A stretch of 40,269 nucleotides of DNA, from positions 1-40,269 of the forward strand of contig JALHRB010000033.1 in the NCBI GenBank assembly GCA_022841665.1, read 5' to 3'. The notes under the pieces were generated by a model that searched no databases, was not told the origin of the DNA, and saw nothing but the letters and a program-made list of their open reading frames with translations. Positions within the stretch are counted from its first letter, which is position 1, and every line of letters starts with the position of its first letter. Source of the stretch: Pseudolabrys sp. Lineage in GTDB: Bacteria > Pseudomonadota > Alphaproteobacteria > Rhizobiales > Xanthobacteraceae. Position numbers and translations under genes: made by a program. Positions 1 to 7,595 of the stretch are shown piece by piece.

Positions 1-1
1 C

Positions 2-610
2 CCGAAGATCGCCGACCGCGTCGGCGGCGACGCCGCGGCGCCCTCGAGCGCCAACGCGCCGGCCGCCGCCGTCGCGCAGAAGGTCGTGCTCTACGACGAG
101 GACCCCAACGATCCGCAGGGCAAGCGCTATGTCGGCTCGGCGATCTGGCGCACCGAGACGGTGTCGCCCGGCCCCGGGCTGGCGCCCGAGCTCGCCGTGC
201 GCGCCGACGTGGAGATTCCCGAACGCCGCCTGCGCATGACCTGGTCGCTTCGCCGCAACACCGACAAGGCGCTGCCGGCCAGCCACACCATCGAGATCCT
301 GTTCTCGGTGCCCGCCGACTTCGCCGAGGGCGGCATCGGCAATGTCCCGGGCGTGCTGATGAAGCAGAACGAGCAGGCGCGCGGCGTGCCGCTCGCCGGC
401 CTCGCGGTGAAGGTGACCAACGGCTATTTCCTGGTCGGCCTGTCCGCCGTCGAGATCGACCTGCAGCGCAACGTGCAGCTGCTCAAGGAGCGCGACTGGT
501 TTGACATTCCGGTGGTCTACACCAGCGGCAAGCGCGCCATCCTCGCGGTCGAGAAGGGCACGCCGGGGGCGCGCGCCTTCGAGGAAGCCTTCCGGGCCTG
601 GGGACAGTAG
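2..610 (+). CDS. C-terminal part of a conserved hypothetical protein
   Basis: The reading frame is open to the left edge, so the start lies outside the window; an internal GTG at 86 is not a convincing start. The visible 202 residues begin with an Ala/Pro-rich, low-complexity linker and continue into a compact domain of alternating beta strands. That domain has recognisable stretches such as VLYDEDPND, a GKRYVGSAIWRTE segment and an EILFSVPADF segment, and ends in AFRAWGQ. I do not recognise a named family. The arrangement (linker, then a C-terminal beta-rich domain) is what one sees in rhizobial proteins with an N-terminal membrane or cytoplasmic part, but that part is not in the window. A 258-base spacer separates it from the next gene. 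Confidence 0.7.
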   Translation, partial: PKIADRVGGDAAAPSSANAPAAAVAQKVVLYDEDPNDPQGKRYVGSAIWRTETVSPGPGLAPELAVRADVEIPERRLRMTWSLRRNTDKALPASHTIEILFSVPADFAEGGIGNVPGVLMKQNEQARGVPLAGLAVKVTNGYFLVGLSAVEIDLQRNVQLLKERDWFDIPVVYTSGKRAILAVEKGTPGARAFEEAFRAWGQ

Positions 611-868
611 CGTCCGACGCTGCTTGGCGCGCGTTGCCGCGCGTATTTTTCTGCAATCTGCTTTAATCAACGAGAGCAAGAAAGCGGCGTGAATCTGCGG
701 AAATAGCGGGTTTTACGGACCGGCATACCGATTGGTGAACGGTCGGTCATCGCCGAGCGCACTAATTCATATCGCAATTTACGGATGTTTATCGGGGCTG
801 CCGGATACTGGCACTCGCGTGCGGGCAGAGTCGCGCCGCGCGCCAGCGCCAGAAGGGCGAGACCGGCA

Positions 869-1987
869 ATGTCGCAAGCCGCTTTAAACATCGACGTCGT
901 GCGCGAGATCGAGACCTCACTGCGCGACGGCTCCGAAGCGAAGCGCCAGGAGATCCTGCGGCGGGTCACCGATCTCTATTTCGGCGGCTTCGCGGGTGTC
1001 TCCGAACAGGCGACGGCCGTGTTCGACGACGTCATGTGCCACCTTATCAATCACGTCGAGAGCCGCGCGCTGGTCGAGCTGAGCGCGCGCCTGGCGCCGG
1101 TGGCCAATGCCCCGTTGCAGACGATCCGCCGCCTGGCGCGCGACGACGCGATCGAAGTATCGGCTCCCGTCCTGGCGCAGTCGCCGAGCCTCAACGACAC
1201 CGACCTCATCGAAATTGCCAAGACCAAGAGCCAGGCGCACCTCGCCACCATCGCGCGCCGCACGCACATCAACGAGGCGGTGACGGAGGCGCTCGTCGAC
1301 CACGGCAATGCGGACGTCGCCACCGCGGTGGCCTCGAACGCGGGCGCGCAGATCTCGAACCTGACCATGGCCAAACTGGTCGTGCGCGCGGAAGGTGACG
1401 AGCGGCTGACGGGCGCGATCTCCCAGCGCGCGGACATTCCGCGCCCGCTGTTCCGGCATCTCATGGCGCAGGCGACCGAAGCCGTGCGGGCAAGACTGCT
1501 GGCGCTGGCCGCGCCCGAGCACCGCGCCATGATCCAGGAGGTGCTGGACGGCCTCGCCGCGCAGGCCGGGGTCAACACCGCCAGCGTGCAGACGCACGAG
1601 GAGGCGCAACGCATCGTCGCCTCCTTCAGCCAGGACACCAGGCTCACCCGCACGAAGCTTTCCAGCTTCGCCGCCGGCAGACGCGTGGACGCGATGATCG
1701 CGGCTTTGTCGGTGCTGAGCGGGCTGCCGGTCGCCGACGTCTATCGCCTGTTCCAGGCGCCTTCCGCCTTCGGCCTCTTGTCGCTCTGCCGCTCGATCAT
1801 GCTCGACTGGAACGCCGCCTCGGCCGTGATTGCTACCCGCCCGGACGGGTTGGAGGCGGAGGGCGAATCCTTCGGGGATCTGTACTCCCAGTATGAAGCG
1901 CTGTCGGCCGCCGCCGCGCAGCAGCTCATCCGCCACTGGAAACACCGCGTAGCGGCGCCAATTCACAGAACACATACGGGTAACTAA
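869..1987 (+). CDS. DUF2336 family protein, first tandem copy
   Basis: This 372-residue, all-helical protein resembles the alphaproteobacterial DUF2336 family, whose molecular role is not established. It has repeated helical units (for example around SARLAPVANAPLQ and DLIEIAKTKSQAHL) that look HEAT-like, and no transmembrane segment or signal peptide. The frame is open from 785, but I place the start at ATG 869 (MSQAALNIDVVREIE), because from there it aligns end to end with its neighbour, which starts MTPKNPLIREIE. An AAGGGCGAG stretch lies upstream of this ATG. The two genes lie 88 bp apart in the same direction and share many exact segments, such as ALVDHGN and LCRSI-LDWN, so they arose by tandem duplication. 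Confidence 0.85.
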   Translation: MSQAALNIDVVREIETSLRDGSEAKRQEILRRVTDLYFGGFAGVSEQATAVFDDVMCHLINHVESRALVELSARLAPVANAPLQTIRRLARDDAIEVSAPVLAQSPSLNDTDLIEIAKTKSQAHLATIARRTHINEAVTEALVDHGNADVATAVASNAGAQISNLTMAKLVVRAEGDERLTGAISQRADIPRPLFRHLMAQATEAVRARLLALAAPEHRAMIQEVLDGLAAQAGVNTASVQTHEEAQRIVASFSQDTRLTRTKLSSFAAGRRVDAMIAALSVLSGLPVADVYRLFQAPSAFGLLSLCRSIMLDWNAASAVIATRPDGLEAEGESFGDLYSQYEALSAAAAQQLIRHWKHRVAAPIHRTHTGN

Positions 1988-2075
1988 ATATTTATCCGTC
2001 AACTACAAGCTGTGCCCGGGTTGCGGACGAAGGCTCAGTCATAGAGGGCGCCGAGATTGCGTCCCGGAGGCGATT

Positions 2076-3188
2076 GTGACACCGAAAAACCCACTCATCC
2101 GCGAAATCGAGTCCGCGCTCAACAGTGGCTCGAGCGAAAAGCGCCGGGCGATTTTGATGAGCGTGACGGATCTTTTCGTCATGGGCGCCACGCGCTACGC
2201 CGAGGAAGAGACGCGCGTTTTCGACGACGTGATCCAGCGATTGATCGATCGCGTGGAAACCGCCGCGTTAGCCGTTCTCAGCGCGCGGCTGGCGCCGCTC
2301 GAAAACGCGCCGCTCGGCACCATCCAGCGGCTTGCCCGCAACGATGCGGTCGAGGTCGCCGCGCCAGTTCTCAATCAATCGGTGCGGCTGAGCGACGCCG
2401 ACCTGATCGAGATCGCGTCGACCAAGAGCCAGGGGCACTTGACGCATATCGCGCGCCGGCCGCGGCTGAACACCGCCGTTACGGAGGCGCTCGTCGACCA
2501 CGGCAATCTCGACGTCGCCAACGAAGTCGCGTCGAACGCCGGCGCCCAGCTCTCGCAGCTGACGGTCGCCAAACTCGTCTTGCGCGCCGACGGCGACGGC
2601 CGGCTTGCGGAATCGCTGGCGCGCAGAGCCGAGATCTCGCCGGCGATGTTCCGGCGCCTGATCGCGCAGGCGACCGATGCGGTGCGGCAAAGGATGCTGG
2701 CATCGGCGCCGCCGCACCTGCACGCCGCGATCAACAAGGTGCTGAGCGAGATATCCGCTCAGATCGCCAGACCGGCGCAAGCGCCGCGAAACTACGCGGA
2801 GGCCCAGCGGATCGTCGGCCGCTTCAGCCAGGATACCGACCTGACCCGCATGAGAATTCTGGAATTCGCCGATGCCGGCCGGGTCGCGGAGACGATTGTC
2901 GCGCTGTCGGTGCTGAGCGGCGTGCCGATTGCGCATGTCGAGAGGCTCACCGAGGAAGAGAGCGGCTTCGGCTTGATGGTCCTGTGCCGGTCGATCGTGC
3001 TGGACTGGAATACAGTGCAATCCGTGCTGACCATGCGCGAGGGTGCGCTGGCGGACGCGTGCTATGACGAGTTGTGCGAGCAATATGCCGAACTGTCCGT
3101 CGCGTCGGCGTCGAGATTGATTCACTTCTGGTCGGGCCGCCGCGGAGTCAGCGAGAAATTCCGGCCGCGCCCCACGATAAAAGAATAG
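2076..3188 (+). CDS. DUF2336 family protein, second tandem copy
   Basis: This is a 370-residue paralogue of the preceding gene, colinear with it over the whole length, with conserved blocks such as SARLAPLENAPLGTIQRLARNDA and IEIASTKSQGHL. It starts at GTG 2076 with a GGAGG ribosome binding site at 2066-2070, five bases upstream. The protein is helical and probably cytoplasmic. The C-terminal 60 residues keep the LCRSIVLDWN block shared with copy one, then diverge and end in a basic tail. A strong hairpin terminator starts at its stop codon. The family has no assigned biochemical activity that I can name, and nothing in the neighbourhood assigns one. Confidence 0.85.
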   Translation: MTPKNPLIREIESALNSGSSEKRRAILMSVTDLFVMGATRYAEEETRVFDDVIQRLIDRVETAALAVLSARLAPLENAPLGTIQRLARNDAVEVAAPVLNQSVRLSDADLIEIASTKSQGHLTHIARRPRLNTAVTEALVDHGNLDVANEVASNAGAQLSQLTVAKLVLRADGDGRLAESLARRAEISPAMFRRLIAQATDAVRQRMLASAPPHLHAAINKVLSEISAQIARPAQAPRNYAEAQRIVGRFSQDTDLTRMRILEFADAGRVAETIVALSVLSGVPIAHVERLTEEESGFGLMVLCRSIVLDWNTVQSVLTMREGALADACYDELCEQYAELSVASASRLIHFWSGRRGVSEKFRPRPTIKE

Positions 3189-3215
3189 GCCGGGCTTTTC
3201 AGCCCGGCCTTTATC
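3188..3215. terminator. Bidirectional intrinsic terminator between DUF2336 and rpoH
   Basis: A 9-bp perfect stem (GGCCGGGCT at 3188-3196, AGCCCGGCC at 3201-3209) with a TTTC loop is followed by TTTAT. On the opposite strand it is followed by TATTCTTTT. It can therefore stop both the plus-strand DUF2336 transcript and the convergent rpoH transcript. Confidence 0.85.
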
Positions 3216-3235
3216 ATTTCGCCTGGTAACTTTGG

Positions 3236-4150
3236 CTAGTGCGCGGCGATGGCGCCGGCGGCTTGCGCCGACGGCTGCTCGATGGCGGCGAGGCGGGATT
3301 TCACCGCCTTCTGCACCTTCTCGAAGGCGCGCACCTCGATCTGGCGCACGCGCTCGCGCGAGACGCCGAACTCGGCCGCCAGATCCTCGAGCGTGATCGG
3401 GTCGTCGGCCAGCCGGCGCGCCTCGAAGATGCGGCGCTCGCGCTCGTTGAGCACGTCGAGCGCCGTCATCAGCGCCTTGTGGCGGTTCTCACTCTCCTCG
3501 CTGTCGGCGAGGATGCGTTCCTGGCTCGGCGCGTCGTCCACCAGCCAGTCCTGCCACTCGCCCGACTCGCCGTCGTCGCGGATCGACGCGTTGAGCGACG
3601 CGTCGCCGCCGAGGCGGCGGTTCATGTCGATCACGTCCTGCTCGGTGACGCCGAGACGCTTGGCGATGATCTGCACTTGGTCGGGCCGCAGATCGCCTTC
3701 GTCGAGCGCGGAAATCTTGCTCTTCGCCTTGCGCAGGTTGAAGAACAGCTTCTTCTGGTTGGCGGTGGTGCCCATCTTCACCAGCGACCACGAGCGCAGG
3801 ATGTATTCCTGGATCGCGGCCTTGATCCACCACATGGCGTAGGTGGCCAGCCGGAATCCCTTTTCCGGCTCGAAGCGCTTCACCGCCTGCATCAGGCCGA
3901 CATTGCCTTCCGAGATCACCTCGGAGATCGGCAGGCCGTAGCCGCGATACCCCATGGCGATCTTGGCGACGAGACGCAGATGGCTGGTGACGAGCTTGTG
4001 CGCGGCTTCGGTGTCGCCGTGCTCACGCCAGCTGCGCGCCAGCATGTACTCTTCCTGCGGTTCCAGCATGGGGAACCGGCGGATTTCTTCCAGATAGTGT
4101 GAAAGACCGGATTCGGCTTTCAATGCCGGCAATGCGGCGGTACGGGCCAT
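3236..4150 (-). CDS. rpoH: RNA polymerase sigma-32 factor RpoH (heat-shock sigma factor)
   Basis: RpoH directs RNA polymerase to heat-shock promoters (chaperones, Lon, small heat-shock proteins). The 304-residue product has sigma region 2 (SHLRLVAKIAMGYRGYGLPISEV, then a GFRLATYAMWWIKAAIQEYI-type segment), the diagnostic RpoH box QKKLFFNLR at residues 132-140, and a region 4 helix-turn-helix (FGVSRERVRQIE). The frame is open further upstream to 4372, but ATG 4150 is the start: it has GGAGG at 4159-4163 and gives the usual MAR..LPAL N-terminus of alphaproteobacterial RpoH. The C-terminus ends in an Ala/Gln-rich tail. It lies downstream of rluD on the same strand across 340 bases, so it probably has its own promoter. 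Rhizobia often carry several rpoH genes; which paralogue this is cannot be told here. Confidence 0.96.
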   Translation of the reverse strand: MARTAALPALKAESGLSHYLEEIRRFPMLEPQEEYMLARSWREHGDTEAAHKLVTSHLRLVAKIAMGYRGYGLPISEVISEGNVGLMQAVKRFEPEKGFRLATYAMWWIKAAIQEYILRSWSLVKMGTTANQKKLFFNLRKAKSKISALDEGDLRPDQVQIIAKRLGVTEQDVIDMNRRLGGDASLNASIRDDGESGEWQDWLVDDAPSQERILADSEESENRHKALMTALDVLNERERRIFEARRLADDPITLEDLAAEFGVSRERVRQIEVRAFEKVQKAVKSRLAAIEQPSAQAAGAIAAH

Positions 4151-4490
4151 GACAGCGCCCTCCTTCAGTTGCCCCCGTTTTATCGGCAGGCGGTGGTTCG
4201 CCGCCGCTCCCCGAGCCGACGGCAAAGTCCTCTCATTCGCAGGTGCAGCATACCGAACCCGGCCGGGGAAAGGAAGTATTCCGCCGGTCACGTCGCCGTG
4301 TGCTTCCCGCAGCACCCCGCAGGATTTCGGCAATCCCTTTGGAATGATTGAGTTTTTGCGTCGTGGTCGCACCCTGGTGTCAGGGCGCGTGGGGGTAACA
4401 TGCGAAATGGCCCGGTGTTCCGGGGTTCGGCCGTGAAAAGCTTGTAAGGTGGGGGAGGTCCAGCCCGATATGGGGCTTGGAAACCGGAAA
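4151..4490 (-). other. Intergenic region upstream of rpoH
   Basis: This 340-base spacer between the end of rluD and the start of rpoH holds the rpoH ribosome binding site (4159-4163) and presumably its promoter. I found no convincing TTGAC/TATAAT or sigma-32-type pair on the minus strand. Open frames here lack ribosome binding sites and family resemblance. Confidence 0.5.
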
Positions 4491-4499
4491 TCAAGCCCC
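4472..4499 (-). terminator. Hairpin overlapping the rluD stop codon
   Basis: GGGGCTTG (4472-4479) and CAAGCCCC (4492-4499) form an 8-bp perfect inverted repeat with a 12-base loop. On the minus strand it begins inside the last codons of rluD and includes the stop codon. No T-tract follows, so it may be an mRNA 3'-end stabiliser or a weak terminator. Confidence 0.45.
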
Positions 4500-5501
4500 G
4501 GCGGCGAGCGCCTGGCGCAAGCGGGCGAGATCGGCGGGCAGGGGAGCCTCGAATTCCATCACTTCGCCCGTCTCAGGATGTTCGAAGGCGAGCCGCTCGG
4601 CATGCAGCGCCTGCCGCCCGAGCGCAGCGAGCGCCGCGCGCGCCTGCTCGCCGAGCCGGCCGGCCTTGGTCTTGAAGCCGGTGGCGTAAGTTTCGTCGCC
4701 CAGGATCGGATGGCCGATGTGCGCGAGGTGCACGCGAATCTGGTGGGTGCGGCCGGTCTCCAAGGTGCAGGCGAGCAGGCTCGCCACCGGTTTGCCGTGA
4801 TCTTTCGCAGAATCTTGGCCGGCGTAAGTCTCGACCAGCTCCCAATGTGTCACCGCGGCGCGCCCGCCTTCGCGGACCGCGCGCTTTTCGCGCGCATGCG
4901 GATGGCGGTCGAGCGGCGCGTCGATGGTGCCGCGGGGGCGGCCGGGCGCGCCCCAGACGAAAGCGAGATAGCCGCGCTCGATCGGGCCTTCCGACTTGTT
5001 CTCGAACTGCTTGCTCAGCGCGCGGTGGGCGCGGTCGTTCTTGGCCACCACCATCAGCCCGGTGGTGTCCTTGTCGAGCCGGTGCACGATGCCCGGCCGC
5101 TTGACGCCGCCGATGCCAGATAGGCTGTCGCCGCAATGCGCGATCAGCGCATTGACCAAGGTGCCGGTGGCGTGGCCGGCGGCCGGATGCACCACCAGGC
5201 CCTTCGGCTTATCGATGACGATGAGGGAAGCGTCCTCATAGATGATGTCGAGCGGGATCGCCTCGGCGGCGGGCCGGGGCGCTTCCGGCGCAGGCAGCGT
5301 CACCACGATGGTGTCGCCGGAATTGACCTGGATGGCCGGATCGCGGATTGTCCGCGCCTTGACGGACACCTGTCCGTCGAGGATCAGCGCCTTCAGGCGC
5401 GAGCGCGACAGCGCGGGGATGCGCGCCGCCAGCACGCGGTCGAGCCGCCCGCCGGGCTCGCCCGGGGCGATGGTCACGATCTCGGTGGCGCTCTGCGTCA
5501 T
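4491..5501 (-). CDS. rluD: RluA-family 23S rRNA pseudouridine synthase, probably RluD
   Basis: This enzyme isomerises uridine to pseudouridine; family members modify 23S rRNA, and RluD acts in helix 69. The 336-residue product has an N-terminal S4 RNA-binding domain (about residues 18-65: GGRLDRVLAARIPALSRSRLKALI). The catalytic domain carries the signature IVHRLDKDTTG, with Asp143 in HRLD the expected catalytic residue, then ETGRTHQIRVH and HPILGDETYA. The start ATG 5501 faces the divergent small membrane protein gene across only 39 bases. RluC and RluB/E-like relatives are possible alternatives; the S4 domain plus the overall length favour RluD. Confidence 0.88.
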   Translation of the reverse strand: MTQSATEIVTIAPGEPGGRLDRVLAARIPALSRSRLKALILDGQVSVKARTIRDPAIQVNSGDTIVVTLPAPEAPRPAAEAIPLDIIYEDASLIVIDKPKGLVVHPAAGHATGTLVNALIAHCGDSLSGIGGVKRPGIVHRLDKDTTGLMVVAKNDRAHRALSKQFENKSEGPIERGYLAFVWGAPGRPRGTIDAPLDRHPHAREKRAVREGGRAAVTHWELVETYAGQDSAKDHGKPVASLLACTLETGRTHQIRVHLAHIGHPILGDETYATGFKTKAGRLGEQARAALAALGRQALHAERLAFEHPETGEVMEFEAPLPADLARLRQALAAGA

Positions 5502-5502
5502 A

Positions 5503-5538
5503 TTGTAAGGCTTCGACGACTTGTAAGGCTTCGACGAC
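5503..5538. repeat. Exact 18-bp tandem duplication in the divergent rluD spacer
   Basis: TTGTAAGGCTTCGACGAC occurs twice in immediate succession (5503-5520 and 5521-5538). It fills almost the whole 39-base gap between the two divergent start codons. Both copies are identical. Confidence 0.95.
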
Positions 5539-5540
5539 CG

Positions 5541-5894
5541 ATGTCAGACGACGACGAAAAACCGCTCGATCCGCAGGCCGCCGCCTTCATGGCGAAGGTG
5601 AAGCGGCTGATGATGATCGCCAGCCTGACCACCTTCCTCGCGGTCGGGGTGGTGCTCGCCGTCATCGGCTATCGCGTTTATCACTGGCAGGGAAGCGCCC
5701 CGCAAGCCGGCGCCGATGCGGCCCCGCACCTGCCGGTGGGCGCCAAGGTGCTGTCCACGGCGGTCGGCGACGGCCGCGTCGTGCTGACGGTGGAGAATGC
5801 CGGCGCCATCGAGCTTTTGAGCTTCGACGCCGCCACCTTAAAGCCGCTCGGGCGGGTGCGGCTGGCGCCAGCGCCCGAGGTGCCGCGGCGCTAG
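5541..5894 (+). CDS. Small single-pass membrane protein (DUF6476-like)
   Basis: This 117-residue protein has a short acidic cytoplasmic N-terminus (MSDDDEKPLDPQ), one transmembrane helix at about residues 23-45 (MMIASLTTFLAVGVVLAVIG) and a C-terminal periplasmic part with a small beta-rich domain (VGDGRVVLTVENAGAIELLSFD). A short membrane protein of this layout is often found next to rluD in rhizobia; I believe it matches DUF6476, but this is from memory. The start ATG 5541 is just downstream of the 18-bp tandem repeat, whose second copy supplies TAAGG at 5524-5528. Function is unknown. A tRNA gene follows 67 bases downstream. Confidence 0.75.
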   Translation: MSDDDEKPLDPQAAAFMAKVKRLMMIASLTTFLAVGVVLAVIGYRVYHWQGSAPQAGADAAPHLPVGAKVLSTAVGDGRVVLTVENAGAIELLSFDAATLKPLGRVRLAPAPEVPRR

Positions 5895-5905
5895 GCCTCC
5901 CGCGC

Positions 5906-5934
5906 TTGCATGGGGGCCGGATCGAGGCTATCTC
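5906..5934 (+). promoter_or_regulatory. Possible promoter of tRNA-Glu
   Basis: TTGCAT (5906-5911) and TATCTC (5929-5934) are separated by 17 bases and lie 27 bases upstream of the mature tRNA 5' end. Both boxes are imperfect matches to the housekeeping consensus. Confidence 0.35.
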
Positions 5935-5961
5935 CGGGGTCTCGATACTTCTTGGCCTAAA

Positions 5962-6037
5962 GCTCCCTTCGTCTAGCGGCCCAGGACGTCGCCCTCTCAC
6001 GGCGAAAACAGGGGTTCGAGTCCCCTAGGGAGCGCCA
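5962..6037 (+). tRNA. tRNA-Glu (anticodon CTC)
   Basis: The acceptor stem GCTCCCT (5962-5968) pairs with AGGGAGC (6027-6033). The D-arm is GTCTAGCGGCCCAGGAC. The anticodon loop CTCTCAC (5994-6000) carries anticodon CTC at 5996-5998. The T-arm is AGGGGTTCGAGTCCCCT, and CCA is encoded at 6035-6037. The sequence follows the standard bacterial tRNA-Glu pattern, with CTC replacing the usual TTC, so it reads GAG codons, which are abundant in this GC-rich genome. It is 76 bases including CCA, with no intron. Confidence 0.96.
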
Positions 6038-6054
6038 TCATCTCCGCCCAACGC

Positions 6055-6087
6055 AAAAAAGCCGGCGCCATCGGCGCCGGCCTTTTT
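6055..6087. terminator. Terminator after tRNA-Glu
   Basis: GCCGGCGCC (6061-6069) and GGCGCCGGC (6073-6081) form a 9-bp stem with a 3-base loop. It is preceded by AAAAAA and followed by CTTTTTG. It can end the tRNA transcript and, in the other direction, the minus-strand 27-residue peptide transcript. Confidence 0.88.
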
Positions 6088-6108
6088 GTCCGCGCGTTTT
6101 CCCCTTCG

Positions 6109-6192
6109 TCAGCGCCAGAACAGCGCGAGCAGGATGATGATCGGCAGCGGGACGCCGAGGATCCAGAGCAAAGCACCACGTCCAAAGCCCAT
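6109..6192 (-). CDS. 27-residue hydrophobic membrane peptide
   Basis: This short gene encodes a 27-residue peptide starting MGFGRGALLW and ending LLALFWR. From residue 8 to 26 it is one hydrophobic segment with two prolines (VPLP), so it is probably a single-pass inner-membrane microprotein. The gene reality rests on an ideal ribosome binding site (GGAGG, then CAATC, then ATG), the compact hydrophobic product, and a terminator just after the stop. I recall similar very short ORFs in related genomes but cannot name a family. It lies 76 bases downstream of the hydrolase gene on the same strand and may be read through from it. Confidence 0.7.
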   Translation of the reverse strand: MGFGRGALLWILGVPLPIIILLALFWR

Positions 6193-6267
6193 GATTGCCT
6201 CCATTCGATTGTGGGGCTTAACGCGCAGGGGCCCTTGCGTGTTCCACCTGCAAACGGAGGCGCTGTT

Positions 6268-7143
6268 TCAGAGCGGCGGGGTGGCGATGTCGTCTTCCTG
6301 CGCGGCCACCTGCGTCGTCTCCGGCGGCTCGATCTTGCGCGTGCGGTGGCGCTCGAAGAAGGCGAGCATCTGCGCGCGGCTGTCCTCAGTGGCGGCCTTG
6401 TCGAAGCCGATGAGTTTGCCGAGGTAGCGCTGCTGGCCGATCGGCAGGTCGAAGGAATGCGCGGCGTTGCGGTACTCGACCAGCTTCAGGTGCGCGCCGA
6501 CCGCGCGCTTGCCGCGGCACTGCCAGGCCGGCACCCAGTCGTCGCGCTGGCCGGCGAAGATGATGAGCGGCGCACTCAGCTTCACGCGCCGGCCGCCGAG
6601 CGAGCCGCACCAGGGATAATAGGCGGCGACAGCGCGATAGCCGCGCTTGCTTTTGGCCTTGGCCGCGTTGATGGCGACGCTGCCGCCGTTGCTCTGGCCC
6701 ATCAGGAAGGTGTTGTCGGCATCGACGAAAGGCTGCGCCTGCAGATAGCGCAGCGCGTCGAACGCGTCATGGGTGCGGTAGCCAAGCGCGCGCGTAAGTC
6801 TGGGGATGCTTTCGCAGATGACGCCGCCGCCGGTGCCGCGCGTGCCGAAGCTGTCGAGGTTGAGCACGACATAACCGGCTTCGAGCAAGGCGGTTGCGTG
6901 CAAATGCAATCCGTCCAGCACTGCGGGCTGCCAGCCGCCGCAGCCGTGCATCAGCACGACGGCGGGGAAGGGGCCTTCGCCCTTCGGCTTGAACAATTCC
7001 GCGTGCAGATGACTGGCGCCGACCGGCCGCGTCGCCTTGATCGACACGATTTCGTAACCGGCGGCGGGCGTGACGATGCTCGCGGCCAGCAGCAAAGCCG
7101 GCAGCCACCGCAGATGCTTCTTGCTTCCAGACTTCCAAGCCAT
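6268..7143 (-). CDS. Secreted dienelactone-hydrolase-like alpha/beta hydrolase
   Basis: The 291-residue product starts at ATG 7143 with a signal peptide (KKHLRWLPALLLAASIVTPAAG, cleaved near residue 28-30), so it acts in the periplasm. The frame is open to 7272, but upstream residues lack coding character. The alpha/beta hydrolase fold is shown by VVLMHGCGGW (oxyanion region), the nucleophile elbow MGQSNGG with Ser151, an acid candidate Asp201/202 in GQRDDWVP, and His229 in NAAHSFD. Dienelactone hydrolase relatives often use Cys; here it is Ser, suggesting an esterase. The substrate is unknown. It is a single gene, divergent from the PqqD-like operon across about 450 bases. Confidence 0.82.
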   Translation of the reverse strand: MAWKSGSKKHLRWLPALLLAASIVTPAAGYEIVSIKATRPVGASHLHAELFKPKGEGPFPAVVLMHGCGGWQPAVLDGLHLHATALLEAGYVVLNLDSFGTRGTGGGVICESIPRLTRALGYRTHDAFDALRYLQAQPFVDADNTFLMGQSNGGSVAINAAKAKSKRGYRAVAAYYPWCGSLGGRRVKLSAPLIIFAGQRDDWVPAWQCRGKRAVGAHLKLVEYRNAAHSFDLPIGQQRYLGKLIGFDKAATEDSRAQMLAFFERHRTRKIEPPETTQVAAQEDDIATPPL

Positions 7144-7595
7144 GCGACCCCCGATGAGGACATGCGGGTACGGTCGTCCAGCGGCGAGCACGCCGCCGGC
7201 TGAGCCGGCGCGCTCACGATCTGCTCGTTCAAGTCTTCTTCCGTGTCTTGGCGGCAAGACCGCCCGGCCCACTGGTCAGCCGCGCGTCTTCCTGTTGTCG
7301 GCGCCCGGCGGCGAATTCGCACGCGGGCGCCGGCATTTCATTGCGCCGGGCTAGATCGCTTGGTCGCTGACACCGTGCCGTTGTGAAGCCGCGCCAACCG
7401 GGAGCGACCGTTTGTCTCGGACGTGCCGCACCATCTTCCCTTCGCGAGGGCCAAGCCTTGCACCATTTGCTTCATGAGGGAAGCGGCGCTCGTCTTAACG
7501 ATGGTACGCAAATCCGCATTGATGTCAGAACCGTACCACCGCGCCTTTGAATTATTCCCTATGGTGATCCGTAAAATACGAGATGTGTTGGTGAA
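7144..7595. other. Divergent spacer between the hydrolase and the PqqD-like operon
   Basis: This 452-base region is GC-rich near the hydrolase and visibly AT-richer from about 7490, as expected of a promoter. It contains a 7-bp inverted repeat, TGGTACG (7502-7508) and CGTACCA (7532-7538), about 60 bases before the operon start. No clear -35/-10 pair was found. The only open frame on the plus strand (7423-7677) runs into the PqqD-like gene in another frame and lacks a ribosome binding site. Confidence 0.5.
7502..7538. promoter_or_regulatory. Candidate operator upstream of the PqqD-like operon
   Basis: TGGTACG at 7502-7508 and CGTACCA at 7532-7538 are perfect inverted copies with a 23-base centre. 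The position and symmetry fit a regulator site, but no known consensus is matched. Confidence 0.25.
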
